Below, piece after piece: positions 8,602 through 16,900 of a stretch of 64,000 nt of DNA. The first letter of the stretch is position 1, and every line of letters begins with the position of its first letter. The notes below the pieces were generated by a model, which worked only from the letters and a program-made list of their open reading frames with translations, made no database searches and was not told the origin of the DNA. The DNA comes from Pseudomonas fluorescens (GTDB taxonomy: Bacteria > Pseudomonadota > Gammaproteobacteria > Pseudomonadales > Pseudomonadaceae), in the NCBI RefSeq assembly GCF_019212185.1, contig NZ_CP078138.1:4446501-4510500 (forward strand). Direction: 5' to 3'. The position numbers and the translations under genes were made by a program.

Positions 8602-9177
8602 GTGAAGATCGTGCTCGGGTCCGAGCTCCCCGCCGAGGAACAATCACAGCCACAACTGGCGCACCTGGTGACGGGTGGACGCGGCTCGCTGGCGTTTCTG
8701 ATCGGTGACAATGACTGCCGCGAGCGCCTGCTCGGTCGCAGCATTCATTGGGACCGTGTGCTACTGGCATTCGAGGACGGCGAGGCCAGCGGCTACGTCG
8801 CCTTCAAACATCACCGCCGCGGCCCTTTCGCCCTGCGCCTGCAGCCCTTCGTTGCGGAGTTCGGCTGGCTGATGGGGCGCCTGCGCTTTGCCGGTTTCTG
8901 CTTGAGCGAATGGCGCGAATGGCGTTACCCGTTCCTGTTGTACGGCCTGCGTGTGAGCAAGGCCGCGCGCAATCAGGGCATCGGCTCGGCGCTGGTACAG
9001 GCCTGCTGCGCTCAGGCCGTGACGGCGGGCTTCAAGGAGGCTTATCTGGAAGTGCCTTTGGACAACGCCCGGGCGCGCGCTTTGTACCTGCATAACGGCT
9101 TTCGCCTGTTGCGCAAGCGCTGGGTGCCCTGGCCGCCGGTGCGCAGCATGCTGCGGCGCCTGGAGCGTAACGCTTGA
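8602..9177 (+). CDS. GNAT-family N-acyl/acetyltransferase
   Basis: The protein has about 192 residues if it starts at the GTG at 8602. That start follows a GAGG Shine-Dalgarno just after the preceding stop; a start at 8515 would sit inside the upstream gene and add an unconserved Pro/Arg-rich tail. The acyl-CoA pyrophosphate loop is clear as RNQGIGSALVQ, followed by YLEVPLDNARARALYLHNGF, which ends in the usual GNAT strand-helix-NGF pattern. It overlaps the second kpsC by 4 bp (TTGA). Bacterial ceramide synthases include GNAT-fold enzymes, so an acyltransferase beside an oxoamine synthase and an SDR could acylate the amino group of the lipid. Simple acetylation of the polymer is equally possible. 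Confidence 0.82.
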   Translation: MKIVLGSELPAEEQSQPQLAHLVTGGRGSLAFLIGDNDCRERLLGRSIHWDRVLLAFEDGEASGYVAFKHHRRGPFALRLQPFVAEFGWLMGRLRFAGFCLSEWREWRYPFLLYGLRVSKAARNQGIGSALVQACCAQAVTAGFKEAYLEVPLDNARARALYLHNGFRLLRKRWVPWPPVRSMLRRLERNA

Positions 9178-11300
9178 ACGGCCTGCCTCTGCCCGCACTC
9201 GATCTTGCGCCACTGGTGCCCGGGCCCGGCTGGATCGGTATCACCCAGCAATGGGTGGCATGGAATGTCCTGCACCTGCCGCAGTTCCTTGGCCCGGAAG
9301 GCCCGCCCTACTGGTTGTGGCAACGCGGGCGTCGAGCGCCGAAACACCTCAAGGCGATCGCCGGCATCGGCTACAAGGACAGCTCGGCCCCGGCCCGTGC
9401 CCTGTGCCAGCGCTGGGGCTTGCCGTACATCGCCATCGAGGATGGCTTCCTGCGCTCGTCGTCGCTGGGCATCGAGGGCGATACACCGATGTCGCTGGTG
9501 GTCGATCCCGTGGGCATCCACTACCTGGCCGACCGCCCTTCGCTGCTGGAAAATATCCTGCAGCAGCCGGATAACCTGAGCGCCGCCGAACTGCACTGCG
9601 CCGAGCAATTGATTGCCTTGATGCGCAGCAGTTGCATCGGCAAGTACAACAACAGCCCCGACCTCGACCCCGACGATCCACTGGGGCGCGAGCGGCCATT
9701 GGTGCTGGTGGTGGACCAGACCGCCGGCGATTACTCGATCCCGGGCGGTGGACTGTGTGAAGCCGACTACGTGCGCATGCTCGACGCGGCCCTGGCGGAA
9801 AACCCCGATGCCGAGGTGCGGGTGCGGATTCACCCGGACTGTATCGGTGGACAGAAACCCAGCTGCCTGCTGGCGGCCGCCACCGAGCGCGGTGTCACCC
9901 TGGAAGCGCGCCCGGTGTCCTGGGCGTCGTTGGCCCAGCGTGCGCGGCGGGTTTACATCGGCACCAGCCAGGCCGGTCTGGAGGCGTTAATTCAGGGCGT
10001 GCCGGTTACCTGCTTCGGTCTGCCGTTCTATGCCGGCTGGGGGCTGACCGACGATCGCATGCCGATCCCTCGGCGCCAGGCAACCCTGACGCTGCAGCAG
10101 TTGGTCGCAGCGGCGTACGTTCGCTATTGCCGCTACATTGATCCGCTGACCGGGCAACCCACCGACGCGCTGACCGTGGCCCATCAGCTGGCGCGCAAAA
10201 AAGCCCGGGATGCCGAGTTCGCCGGGCCGATTACCGTGCTGGGGGTCAAGCGTCACAAGCAGCACAACATTCGGCGGTTCTTTAGCAGCCGCTGGGGTCA
10301 GCTGACATTCGCCGAGGACAGCCCGCAACTGGTGGCGGACGTGGCGCGCCAGGCCGGCAAGCTGCTGGTCTGGGCCGCCCGCGAGCCGGCGGATCTGCGA
10401 ACCCGTGCCACCACGGCCAATGTCCCGCTGTGGCGGGTGGAAGACGGCTTCCTGCGCTCCGTCGGTCTTGGCGCAATGAACGCACCCGCGTTGTCATTGG
10501 TGCTGGACCGCTGCGGCATGCATTTCGATGCCCGCACCGAGAGTGATCTGCAAACCCTGCTGCAGCACGCCGAGTTTGACCGCGACACGCTGGCTGAGGC
10601 CGCGCGTCTACGTGAGTCGATCGTGGCGTTGGGCGCGAGCAAGTTCAATCTCAAGAACGATCTGCACCAGCCGGTTGCTGCACGACCCGGTCAGCGGCGG
10701 ATTCTCGTGCCCGGCCAGGTCGAGGACGATGCCGCGTTGCGCTGCAGTGTCGGCGCGGTCTACGACAACCTGGCGCTGCTTGAACAGGTCCGCGCCAGCG
10801 CGCCAGATGCCTGGATCGTCTACAAGCCGCATCCGGATGTCGAAGCTGGCAAGCGCCATGGCGCGCTGCCCGCCGAACGCTTGACGGGGCTGGTTGATCA
10901 GGTTTTGCCGGGGGCCGACATCGTCCGCCTCTACGGGCAAGTGGATGAAGTGCACACCTTCAGTTCCACCGCCGGCTTCGAGGCCTTGTTGCGTGGCCTG
11001 CCGGTGACGACTTATGGCTCACCCTTTTATGCCGGCTGGGGTTTGACCCGCGACCACCAGCCTTTACCGCGCCGCACCCGGCGCCTGACCCTGGATCAGT
11101 TGGTAGCCGGCGCTCTGTTGCGCTATGCGCGCTATGCCGACCCCCTGCAAACCTTGCCCTGCGATGCCTGGCATGCCCTGACATGCCTGTCGAACCCGAG
11201 GCCGCCGCGCCTGGCGCACCATCCGCGCCTGCTGCCGCTGCTTAATTACACTCGGACCATGCTCGGCTTTGGCCGCACGCAGGGACCACTGAAGGACTAG
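9174..11300 (+). CDS. Second KpsC-type dual-module beta-Kdo transferase (RkpJ-like)
   Basis: A 708-residue paralogue of the KpsC at 2986, again with two full modules. Module 1: EDGFLRSSSLG (89-99), RIHPDC (218-223), TSQAGLEALI (264-273), FYAGWGLTDD (284-293). Module 2: RVEDGFLRSVGLG (421-433), then YKPHPDV, STAGFEALLRG and FYAGWGLT towards the C-terminus. Motifs of both modules are intact, so both could be active. It starts at TTG 9174, overlapping the GNAT stop. It is the last but one gene of the operon and matches the position of RkpJ in the rhizobial rkp-1 set. Two complete KpsC proteins in one locus is unusual. One may build the standard Kdo linker and the other act on the lipid made by this cassette (inference). 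Confidence 0.9.
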   Translation: MNGLPLPALDLAPLVPGPGWIGITQQWVAWNVLHLPQFLGPEGPPYWLWQRGRRAPKHLKAIAGIGYKDSSAPARALCQRWGLPYIAIEDGFLRSSSLGIEGDTPMSLVVDPVGIHYLADRPSLLENILQQPDNLSAAELHCAEQLIALMRSSCIGKYNNSPDLDPDDPLGRERPLVLVVDQTAGDYSIPGGGLCEADYVRMLDAALAENPDAEVRVRIHPDCIGGQKPSCLLAAATERGVTLEARPVSWASLAQRARRVYIGTSQAGLEALIQGVPVTCFGLPFYAGWGLTDDRMPIPRRQATLTLQQLVAAAYVRYCRYIDPLTGQPTDALTVAHQLARKKARDAEFAGPITVLGVKRHKQHNIRRFFSSRWGQLTFAEDSPQLVADVARQAGKLLVWAAREPADLRTRATTANVPLWRVEDGFLRSVGLGAMNAPALSLVLDRCGMHFDARTESDLQTLLQHAEFDRDTLAEAARLRESIVALGASKFNLKNDLHQPVAARPGQRRILVPGQVEDDAALRCSVGAVYDNLALLEQVRASAPDAWIVYKPHPDVEAGKRHGALPAERLTGLVDQVLPGADIVRLYGQVDEVHTFSSTAGFEALLRGLPVTTYGSPFYAGWGLTRDHQPLPRRTRRLTLDQLVAGALLRYARYADPLQTLPCDAWHALTCLSNPRPPRLAHHPRLLPLLNYTRTMLGFGRTQGPLKD

Positions 11301-11303
11301 ACC

Positions 11304-12347
11304 ATGCCCGCATCAATCAAGGATCTTGGCCGTTATGCGGCTTTGCCCTGGCACTGCCTGCAACTGCTGACCCATGCCAAATCGTTCGAAAACAACCCGG
11401 TCCTCGGCAGCGCCCGCCTCAATGCCCTGGGCCTGCACGTGCAGCGCCGGCAGTTGGCGATGGGTATGGCAGCCATGCGCCGCCGCGCCCTGGCGCCACG
11501 GCTGAATGCCGACGAATTGGCCAGTTTCGAGGAGCAGGGTTTTTTCGTTCGCGAGAACGCCCTGCCCGCCGAGCAGTTTGCTGCCCTGCGTGCCGAACTC
11601 GGTGAACTGCGCAGTACTGGCTGGGAAATGCGCCAGGGCAAGGCGGTGACCCGCCGGGTCAGCCTTGACCAGGATGTGCTGGCGCGCAATCCGGCCAGCG
11701 CCGCCTTCGTCGCCGACCGTGGAGTACGCGATCTGATCGCCTATGCCTCGTCGAACACCGGCGGCATCACCTATCAGTTGCAGTCGATCGTGATCGATGG
11801 GGTCAACGCCGAGCAGGACCCGCAAACGCGCCTGCATGCCGACACCTTTCACCCCACCGCCAAGGCGTGGCTGTTCCTCGATGATGTGGCCGATGACCAG
11901 GGTCCCTTCAGCTATGTGCCGGGCTCCCATCGCCTGACACCGGAGCGCCTGGCCTGGGAGTATCGCCAGAGCCTGGGTGCGGCCCGTTCCGATGAGCAGA
12001 TGCACCGTGAGGGTTCGTTCCGTATTCATGAACATGAACTGGCCGCACTGGGCCTGCCGGCACCACGACGCTTTGCGGTCCCGGCCAACACCCTGGTGAT
12101 CGCCGACACCTCAGGCTTCCACGCCCGCTGCCCCAGCCTGCGCCCCAGCCACCGGGTGGAAATCTACGCCAGCCTGCGCCGCAACCCATTCATTCCCTGG
12201 CGCGGCGCCCACCTGTTCGCCCTGCCAATGATCGCCAACCACCACATGCGCTGGGACATCCGCCTGAAACGCCTGATGGGCTTCGACAAACGCAGCCACT
12301 GGCGCTTCATCGAACAGCTGAGCGCCTACGAAAAGCCCCACCTGTAG
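11304..12347 (+). CDS. PhyH-family Fe(II)/2-oxoglutarate dioxygenase
   Basis: The 347-residue protein has the double-stranded beta-helix metal site of phytanoyl-CoA-dioxygenase-like enzymes. His178 and Asp180 lie in RLHADTFHP, the distal His273 in SGFHARCP, and Arg284 in SHRVEIY probably binds 2-oxoglutarate. YVPGSHRLTP (204-213) is the typical PhyH turn. It follows kpsC copy 2 by 3 bp, so it belongs to the same operon. These enzymes hydroxylate acyl chains or small molecules, so hydroxylation of the PKS-derived lipid is the simplest idea (inference). I know of no counterpart in the classical rkpGHIJ cluster, which makes it a possible extra tailoring step. Confidence 0.85.
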   Translation: MPASIKDLGRYAALPWHCLQLLTHAKSFENNPVLGSARLNALGLHVQRRQLAMGMAAMRRRALAPRLNADELASFEEQGFFVRENALPAEQFAALRAELGELRSTGWEMRQGKAVTRRVSLDQDVLARNPASAAFVADRGVRDLIAYASSNTGGITYQLQSIVIDGVNAEQDPQTRLHADTFHPTAKAWLFLDDVADDQGPFSYVPGSHRLTPERLAWEYRQSLGAARSDEQMHREGSFRIHEHELAALGLPAPRRFAVPANTLVIADTSGFHARCPSLRPSHRVEIYASLRRNPFIPWRGAHLFALPMIANHHMRWDIRLKRLMGFDKRSHWRFIEQLSAYEKPHL

Positions 12348-12444
12348 CAGCGAGCCTGCTCGCGAAAAACCTGAGACCGCCGCGCGACATCAGGCTCATC
12401 GCGTCATCGTTGACGACCTTCGCGAGCAGGCTCGCTCCTACAGG
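12345..12444. repeat. REP pair (REPIN-like), inverted
   Basis: GCGAGCCTGCTCGCGA near 12350-12365 is repeated in reverse complement as TCGCGAGCAGGCTCGC near 12420-12435. The two flank about 55 bp. This is the common Pseudomonas REP core arranged as an inverted pair, and it lies in the gap between convergent genes. It may also act as a transcription barrier. Confidence 0.88.
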
Positions 12445-12482
12445 ACAGGCGGCAGACCACAAAATCTGCGGTCACCGCGCAA

Positions 12483-12563
12483 CCTGTGGGAGCTAGCCTG
12501 CTAGCGATGGGGCCATCAGCAACACCGCATCAACTTCATCGCCAGCAGGCTGGCTCCCACAGG
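12483..12563. repeat. Second inverted REP pair
   Basis: CCTGTGGGAGCTAGCCTGC from 12483 is mirrored by GCAGGCTGGCTCCCACAGG ending at 12563. This is another REP variant of the GTGGGAGC type, again an inverted doublet. Together with the preceding pair it fills most of the 253-bp gap between the convergent dioxygenase and oxoamine synthase genes. Confidence 0.88.
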
Positions 12564-12600
12564 AACAGCGGGCGCCCACACAATCGCCTGCACATTTAGA

Positions 12601-13953
12601 TCACCCAATCTTCGCCAATTCCTCGGCAACGATGGCCACGGTCTGGCGGATTTGCTCTTCGGTGTGTTCACAGGAGACGAAGAAGCGCACCCGGGCGACG
12701 TGTTCCGGGACGGCGGGATAGAGGATCGGCTGGGCGTTGATGCCGCGCTCGAACAGGGCGCTGGACAGGCGTCCGGCCTTGAACGAGCTGCCGGTGATCA
12801 CCGGGATCACCGCCAACCCGGTGCTGGTGGCGGTGTCCAGGCCGGCGGCTTTGGCCAGGCGCAGGAACAACTCGCCCCGGGCCTGCACGGTCTGCACCCG
12901 CTCACGATCGTTGGCCAGGCAACGCAATGCAGCCAGCGCCGAGGCCGTGGTGGACGGTGGCATGCCGACGCTGTAGAGAAAGCCCGGCGCGAGGAATTTC
13001 AGGTGCTCGACCAACGCCGTATTGCCGGCAATATAGCCACCGCAACTGGCGAGGGTTTTGCTCAGGGTACCCATCCAGATATCCACGTCATCCCCGGCCA
13101 AACTGAAGTGCTCGCGAATCCCCTTGCCGGTCGCCCCCATCACCCCCAGCGAGTGCGCTTCGTCGACCATCAGGAAGGTTTTGTGCTTACGCTTGATGTC
13201 GACGAAACGCGGCAGGTCCGGGTAGTCGCCGTCCATGCTGTAGATGCCTTCGACCACCACCAGCACCCGCTCAAAATGCTGGCGCTGCTCGCCGAGGATT
13301 CGATCCAGGGCCTGCCAGTCGTTGTGGGCGAAACTCAGGCGGCGCGCGCCAGACAACTGGATGCCCTGCAACACGCTGTTGTGGATCAGCTCGTCGTGCA
13401 GCACCAGGTCACGGGGACCGAACAGATGACCGATGGTGGTGACGTTGGTGGCATGCCCGCTGACGAAAACGATGGCATCGTCGACCTCATACAGCTTGGC
13501 CAGCTCACGCTCCAACTCACGGTGCAACGGACGATCGCCGGACACCAGGCGACTCGCCGACACCGAGGTGCCGTAACGATCGATCGCCGCCTTGGCCGCC
13601 TCGGCCACGTCCGGATGCCCGGAGTAGCCGAGGTAGTTGTAGCTGGCGAAGTTCACGTATTGCTGCGCCCCGATGCGGGTCTCGGCACCGGCCAGGCCCT
13701 CGTGCAGACGAAAGAACGGGCTGCTCAGGCCCAGGCGCGCGGCGCCCTGTTGCATCACGCGCAACTGCTGATAGCCGGGATGCAGGTCGAACCGATAGAA
13801 CGCTTCCGGCACCTTCAGCGCCGCCTGTTGCGCCTGCTCCAGGGTGGCGCCGCCCGCCGCGTCGCCCACCTCGCTGCGACGGCGTTCCAGCGCTTGCTGG
13901 ATCAGCCGCTGCTTGATACCGACACTCAGGCCGGTGGGCGTTTTTACAGTCAT
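12601..13953 (-). CDS. Alpha-oxoamine synthase (AONS/serine palmitoyltransferase family, RkpG-like)
   Basis: PLP enzyme that condenses an acyl thioester with an amino acid, losing CO2, to give an alpha-aminoketone. From ATG 13953 it has 450 residues. Conserved features are FASYNYLGYSGHP, YGTSVSASRLVSGDRPLH, VDEAHSLGVMG (PLP-nitrogen Asp264 and ring-stacking His267) and GTLSKTLASCGGY with Schiff-base Lys299. A roughly 90-residue N-terminal extension precedes the catalytic domain; AONS proper is about 390-400 residues. A TTG at 13968 would overlap the PKS stop, so coupling with the PKS is likely either way. The acyl donor is probably the chain on the PKS acyl-carrier domain, giving a sphingoid-like base. 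Which amino acid is used cannot be told from sequence. Confidence 0.9.
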   Translation of the reverse strand: MTVKTPTGLSVGIKQRLIQQALERRRSEVGDAAGGATLEQAQQAALKVPEAFYRFDLHPGYQQLRVMQQGAARLGLSSPFFRLHEGLAGAETRIGAQQYVNFASYNYLGYSGHPDVAEAAKAAIDRYGTSVSASRLVSGDRPLHRELERELAKLYEVDDAIVFVSGHATNVTTIGHLFGPRDLVLHDELIHNSVLQGIQLSGARRLSFAHNDWQALDRILGEQRQHFERVLVVVEGIYSMDGDYPDLPRFVDIKRKHKTFLMVDEAHSLGVMGATGKGIREHFSLAGDDVDIWMGTLSKTLASCGGYIAGNTALVEHLKFLAPGFLYSVGMPPSTTASALAALRCLANDRERVQTVQARGELFLRLAKAAGLDTATSTGLAVIPVITGSSFKAGRLSSALFERGINAQPILYPAVPEHVARVRFFVSCEHTEEQIRQTVAIVAEELAKIG

Positions 13954-13960
13954 CGAACTA

Positions 13961-16900
13961 TCACTCAATCAAACGGTTAGGTGTTGCAGCGCTGTCGGCC
14001 AATTCGGCGTTGAGCTCGGCCATTTGCTCTGGGCTCAATTCAGTGCCGTGACGGGCCAGGACGTTTTCTGCCAGGGCGGCCGGCGCCGGGGCTTCGTTGG
14101 TACCCGCTTCGCCACGCAGCAAATCGAGAATGCGCACGGCAAGCTTGTCGATGCTGGAACTCTCACTGAGCTCCATCACAGGCAGGCGAATACCAAAGCG
14201 CTCTTCGAGGGCGACCACCAACTCGACACTCATCAACGAGTCCAGACCCAATTCCTGCAATGGCCGCTGGGTGTCCAGACGGGCTGCCGGCAGGCGGAGG
14301 ATTTCGCAGACTTCGTGCTTGAGCAGCTCGACGAAGCGCTCCAGCAGTTGCTCGTCGTCCAACTCAAGCAACATGCGCTGGATGTCTTCGGCGTCGTTGT
14401 CGTCGTCCTGATCACCGCCATGAGCGCGCACCAGTTCAAGGAAACGCGGCGTGCTGGCGCTCGGCAGGAAGCGCGACAGGGCTTTCCATTCCAGCTCCAG
14501 TACACCCATACCGTCGTCCCCCTTGAGCAACATCTGCTCGAGGTGAGCCAAAGCCACTTCAGCACGCAGGGCAGCACCGCCCATGCGGCTTTGCAGCGCA
14601 TCCTTGATCTGCTCGTTGCGCGCAAGGAAACCGACGTCGTCGATTGCGCCCCAGAGCACGGCAGTGGCCGCCAGGCCCTGACCGCGACGATGCCGCGCCA
14701 ACGCTTCGAGCCAGTGGTTGGCTGCGACGTAGTTGGCCTGCCCCGGGTTACCGAACAGGGTGGTGGCCGAGGAGAACATCACGAAGAAGTCCAGCGGCAG
14801 CTCACGGGTCAGTTCGTGCAGGTACTGCGCGCCTTTGGCCTTGGGCTCCAGCACGCGCTGCAGTTGCTCGCCGTCGAGGTTGCGAATCAGGCCGTCGTCG
14901 ATCACCGTCGCCGCGTGCACCAAACCGCGCAACGGGTAACGGCCGGCAGCGATACGTTCGAACACCGCGCGCACTTGCTGCGCGTCGGTGATGTCGCAGG
15001 CCAGGGCCTGAACGTCGATGCCTTGCGCCTTCCAGGCCTCTAGGCTCGGCTGCGCCTCGACACTGGCCGGGCCGCGACGACCGAGCAGCACCAGGTGCCG
15101 CGCGCCTTTGTCCACCAGCCACTGCGCGGTGCGCAGGCCGAAACCACCAAGGCCACCGGTGACCAGGTAGGTCGCCTCGCCACTCAGTTGCAACTGCTGC
15201 AGCGGCTGCTCGCGGGTTTCCACCAGGCGCTCGATCGGGTTGCCGTAGGTCACCACGATCTTGCCGATCTGCCGCGCCTGCTGCATGTAGCGGAACGCCT
15301 CGACCACATGATTGGCGTCGAACTCGCGGAACGGCAGCGGATGCAGGATGCCTTGCTCGAACAGCTCCATCATTTGCCCGAACAGACGCCGGGTCAGCTC
15401 CGGTCGCTCACTCATCAACTGGTCGGCATCGATGCCGAAATAGCTGATGTTGTTGCGGAACGGACGCAGGCCAATGCGGGTGTTCTGGTAGAAATCGCGC
15501 TTACCCAGCTCAAGGAAACGCCCGAATGGCTTGAGCACGCGGAAATTGCGGTTGATCGCTTCGCCCGCCAGGGAGTTGAGCACCACGTCGACGCCCCGGC
15601 CACCGGTCATGGCCAGGATCTCGTCGGCATAGGCCAGCGAACGCGAATCGAAGACCTTGTCCACACCCAGCAGGCGCAGGAAGTCACGTTTCTCGTCGCT
15701 GCCGGCGGTGGCGTAGATCTCGGCCCCGCACCATTTGGCGATCTGGATCGCAGCAATACCGACGCCACCGGCGGCGCCATGGATCAGGACCTTCTCACCC
15801 GGCTCCAGGCGCGCCAGGTAATGCAGCGCGTAGTACACGGTGAAGAAGGTACTTGGAATAGTCGCTGCAGCCTCGAACGACATCCCTTCAGGAATGCGCG
15901 CCACGGCGTTGGCGTTGGTCACCAGGCGGTTGGCAAAACTGCGCGGACCGAAGCCCACGACGCGATCACCCGGGGCGAAATCGCCGAGCACCGAGGCGCC
16001 CTTGCCATGCACCACGCCGGAGAATTCAAAGCCCATGGTCGGACCGGAGAAGCCATTCTCGATGGCCTCATCGGACAACAGGCCGAGGGCGAACATCACG
16101 TCGCGGAAGTTCAGGCCGGTGGCGCGGACTTCGATGTCCAGCTCGTCAGCAGCCGGCGCAGTCAGCTCACGGGCTTCCCAGCGCAGGTTACGCAACTGGC
16201 CGGGCAAGTCGAAACCGAGGCTGATGCGCGTCTTGCCGTCGTCGCTGGCGCGCACCTGATCCTGCAACACACGCAGGCGCGGCACGTAGCGCTGACCGTC
16301 GGCGTTGATCGCCAGTTCGCTCTCGCCATCAGCCTGCAACAGCGCCGGGACCAGGCTGCCGATCGACGCGCCGTGCGCCAGGTCGAGCAGGCGGATCCGG
16401 CAACTGGCGGATTCATTGGCCAGGGTCCGACCGAAGCCCCACAGCGCGGCATCGGCAATCGCGTCGACGCTCGCCGCTTGTGGCGCGGCGTACAGGTGGC
16501 CGGCGGCGCCACGGGTCAGCAGCCAGCATTGCGGCGCCAGCGCCAGCGACTCGCACGCCTGCACCAGCGCAGCCGCCAGCATGCAACGGGCGCCCTGGGC
16601 ATCGAGGCCCTGGTCAGCGTCCAGCCCAGCCAGATGCAACACGTGCTCTGGCGCCTGGTCCATGGCGGCCAATTGCTCGGCAATCGCCTGGGCATCGCCG
16701 GACTGCAACAGACTGACCTGCTGGCCTTGCTCGCGCAGGGCCTGGGCCAATGGTTCGGCGTTGGCCTGTCCGAGGTCGGCCAACAACGCCCAACGCTGCA
16801 CAGGGATTTCCAGCATGCCCGCGCGCTCGCCGGCCTTTTGATCGGTCAGCAACAGGTAGCTGCCACAGGCATGGCCGGGCAGCGCTTCGAGGGTATGACT

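Noticed and set aside
12345..12563. Possible CRISPR array
   Set aside because: The repeats are inverted REP palindromes, not direct repeats with regular spacers, and no cas genes are present.
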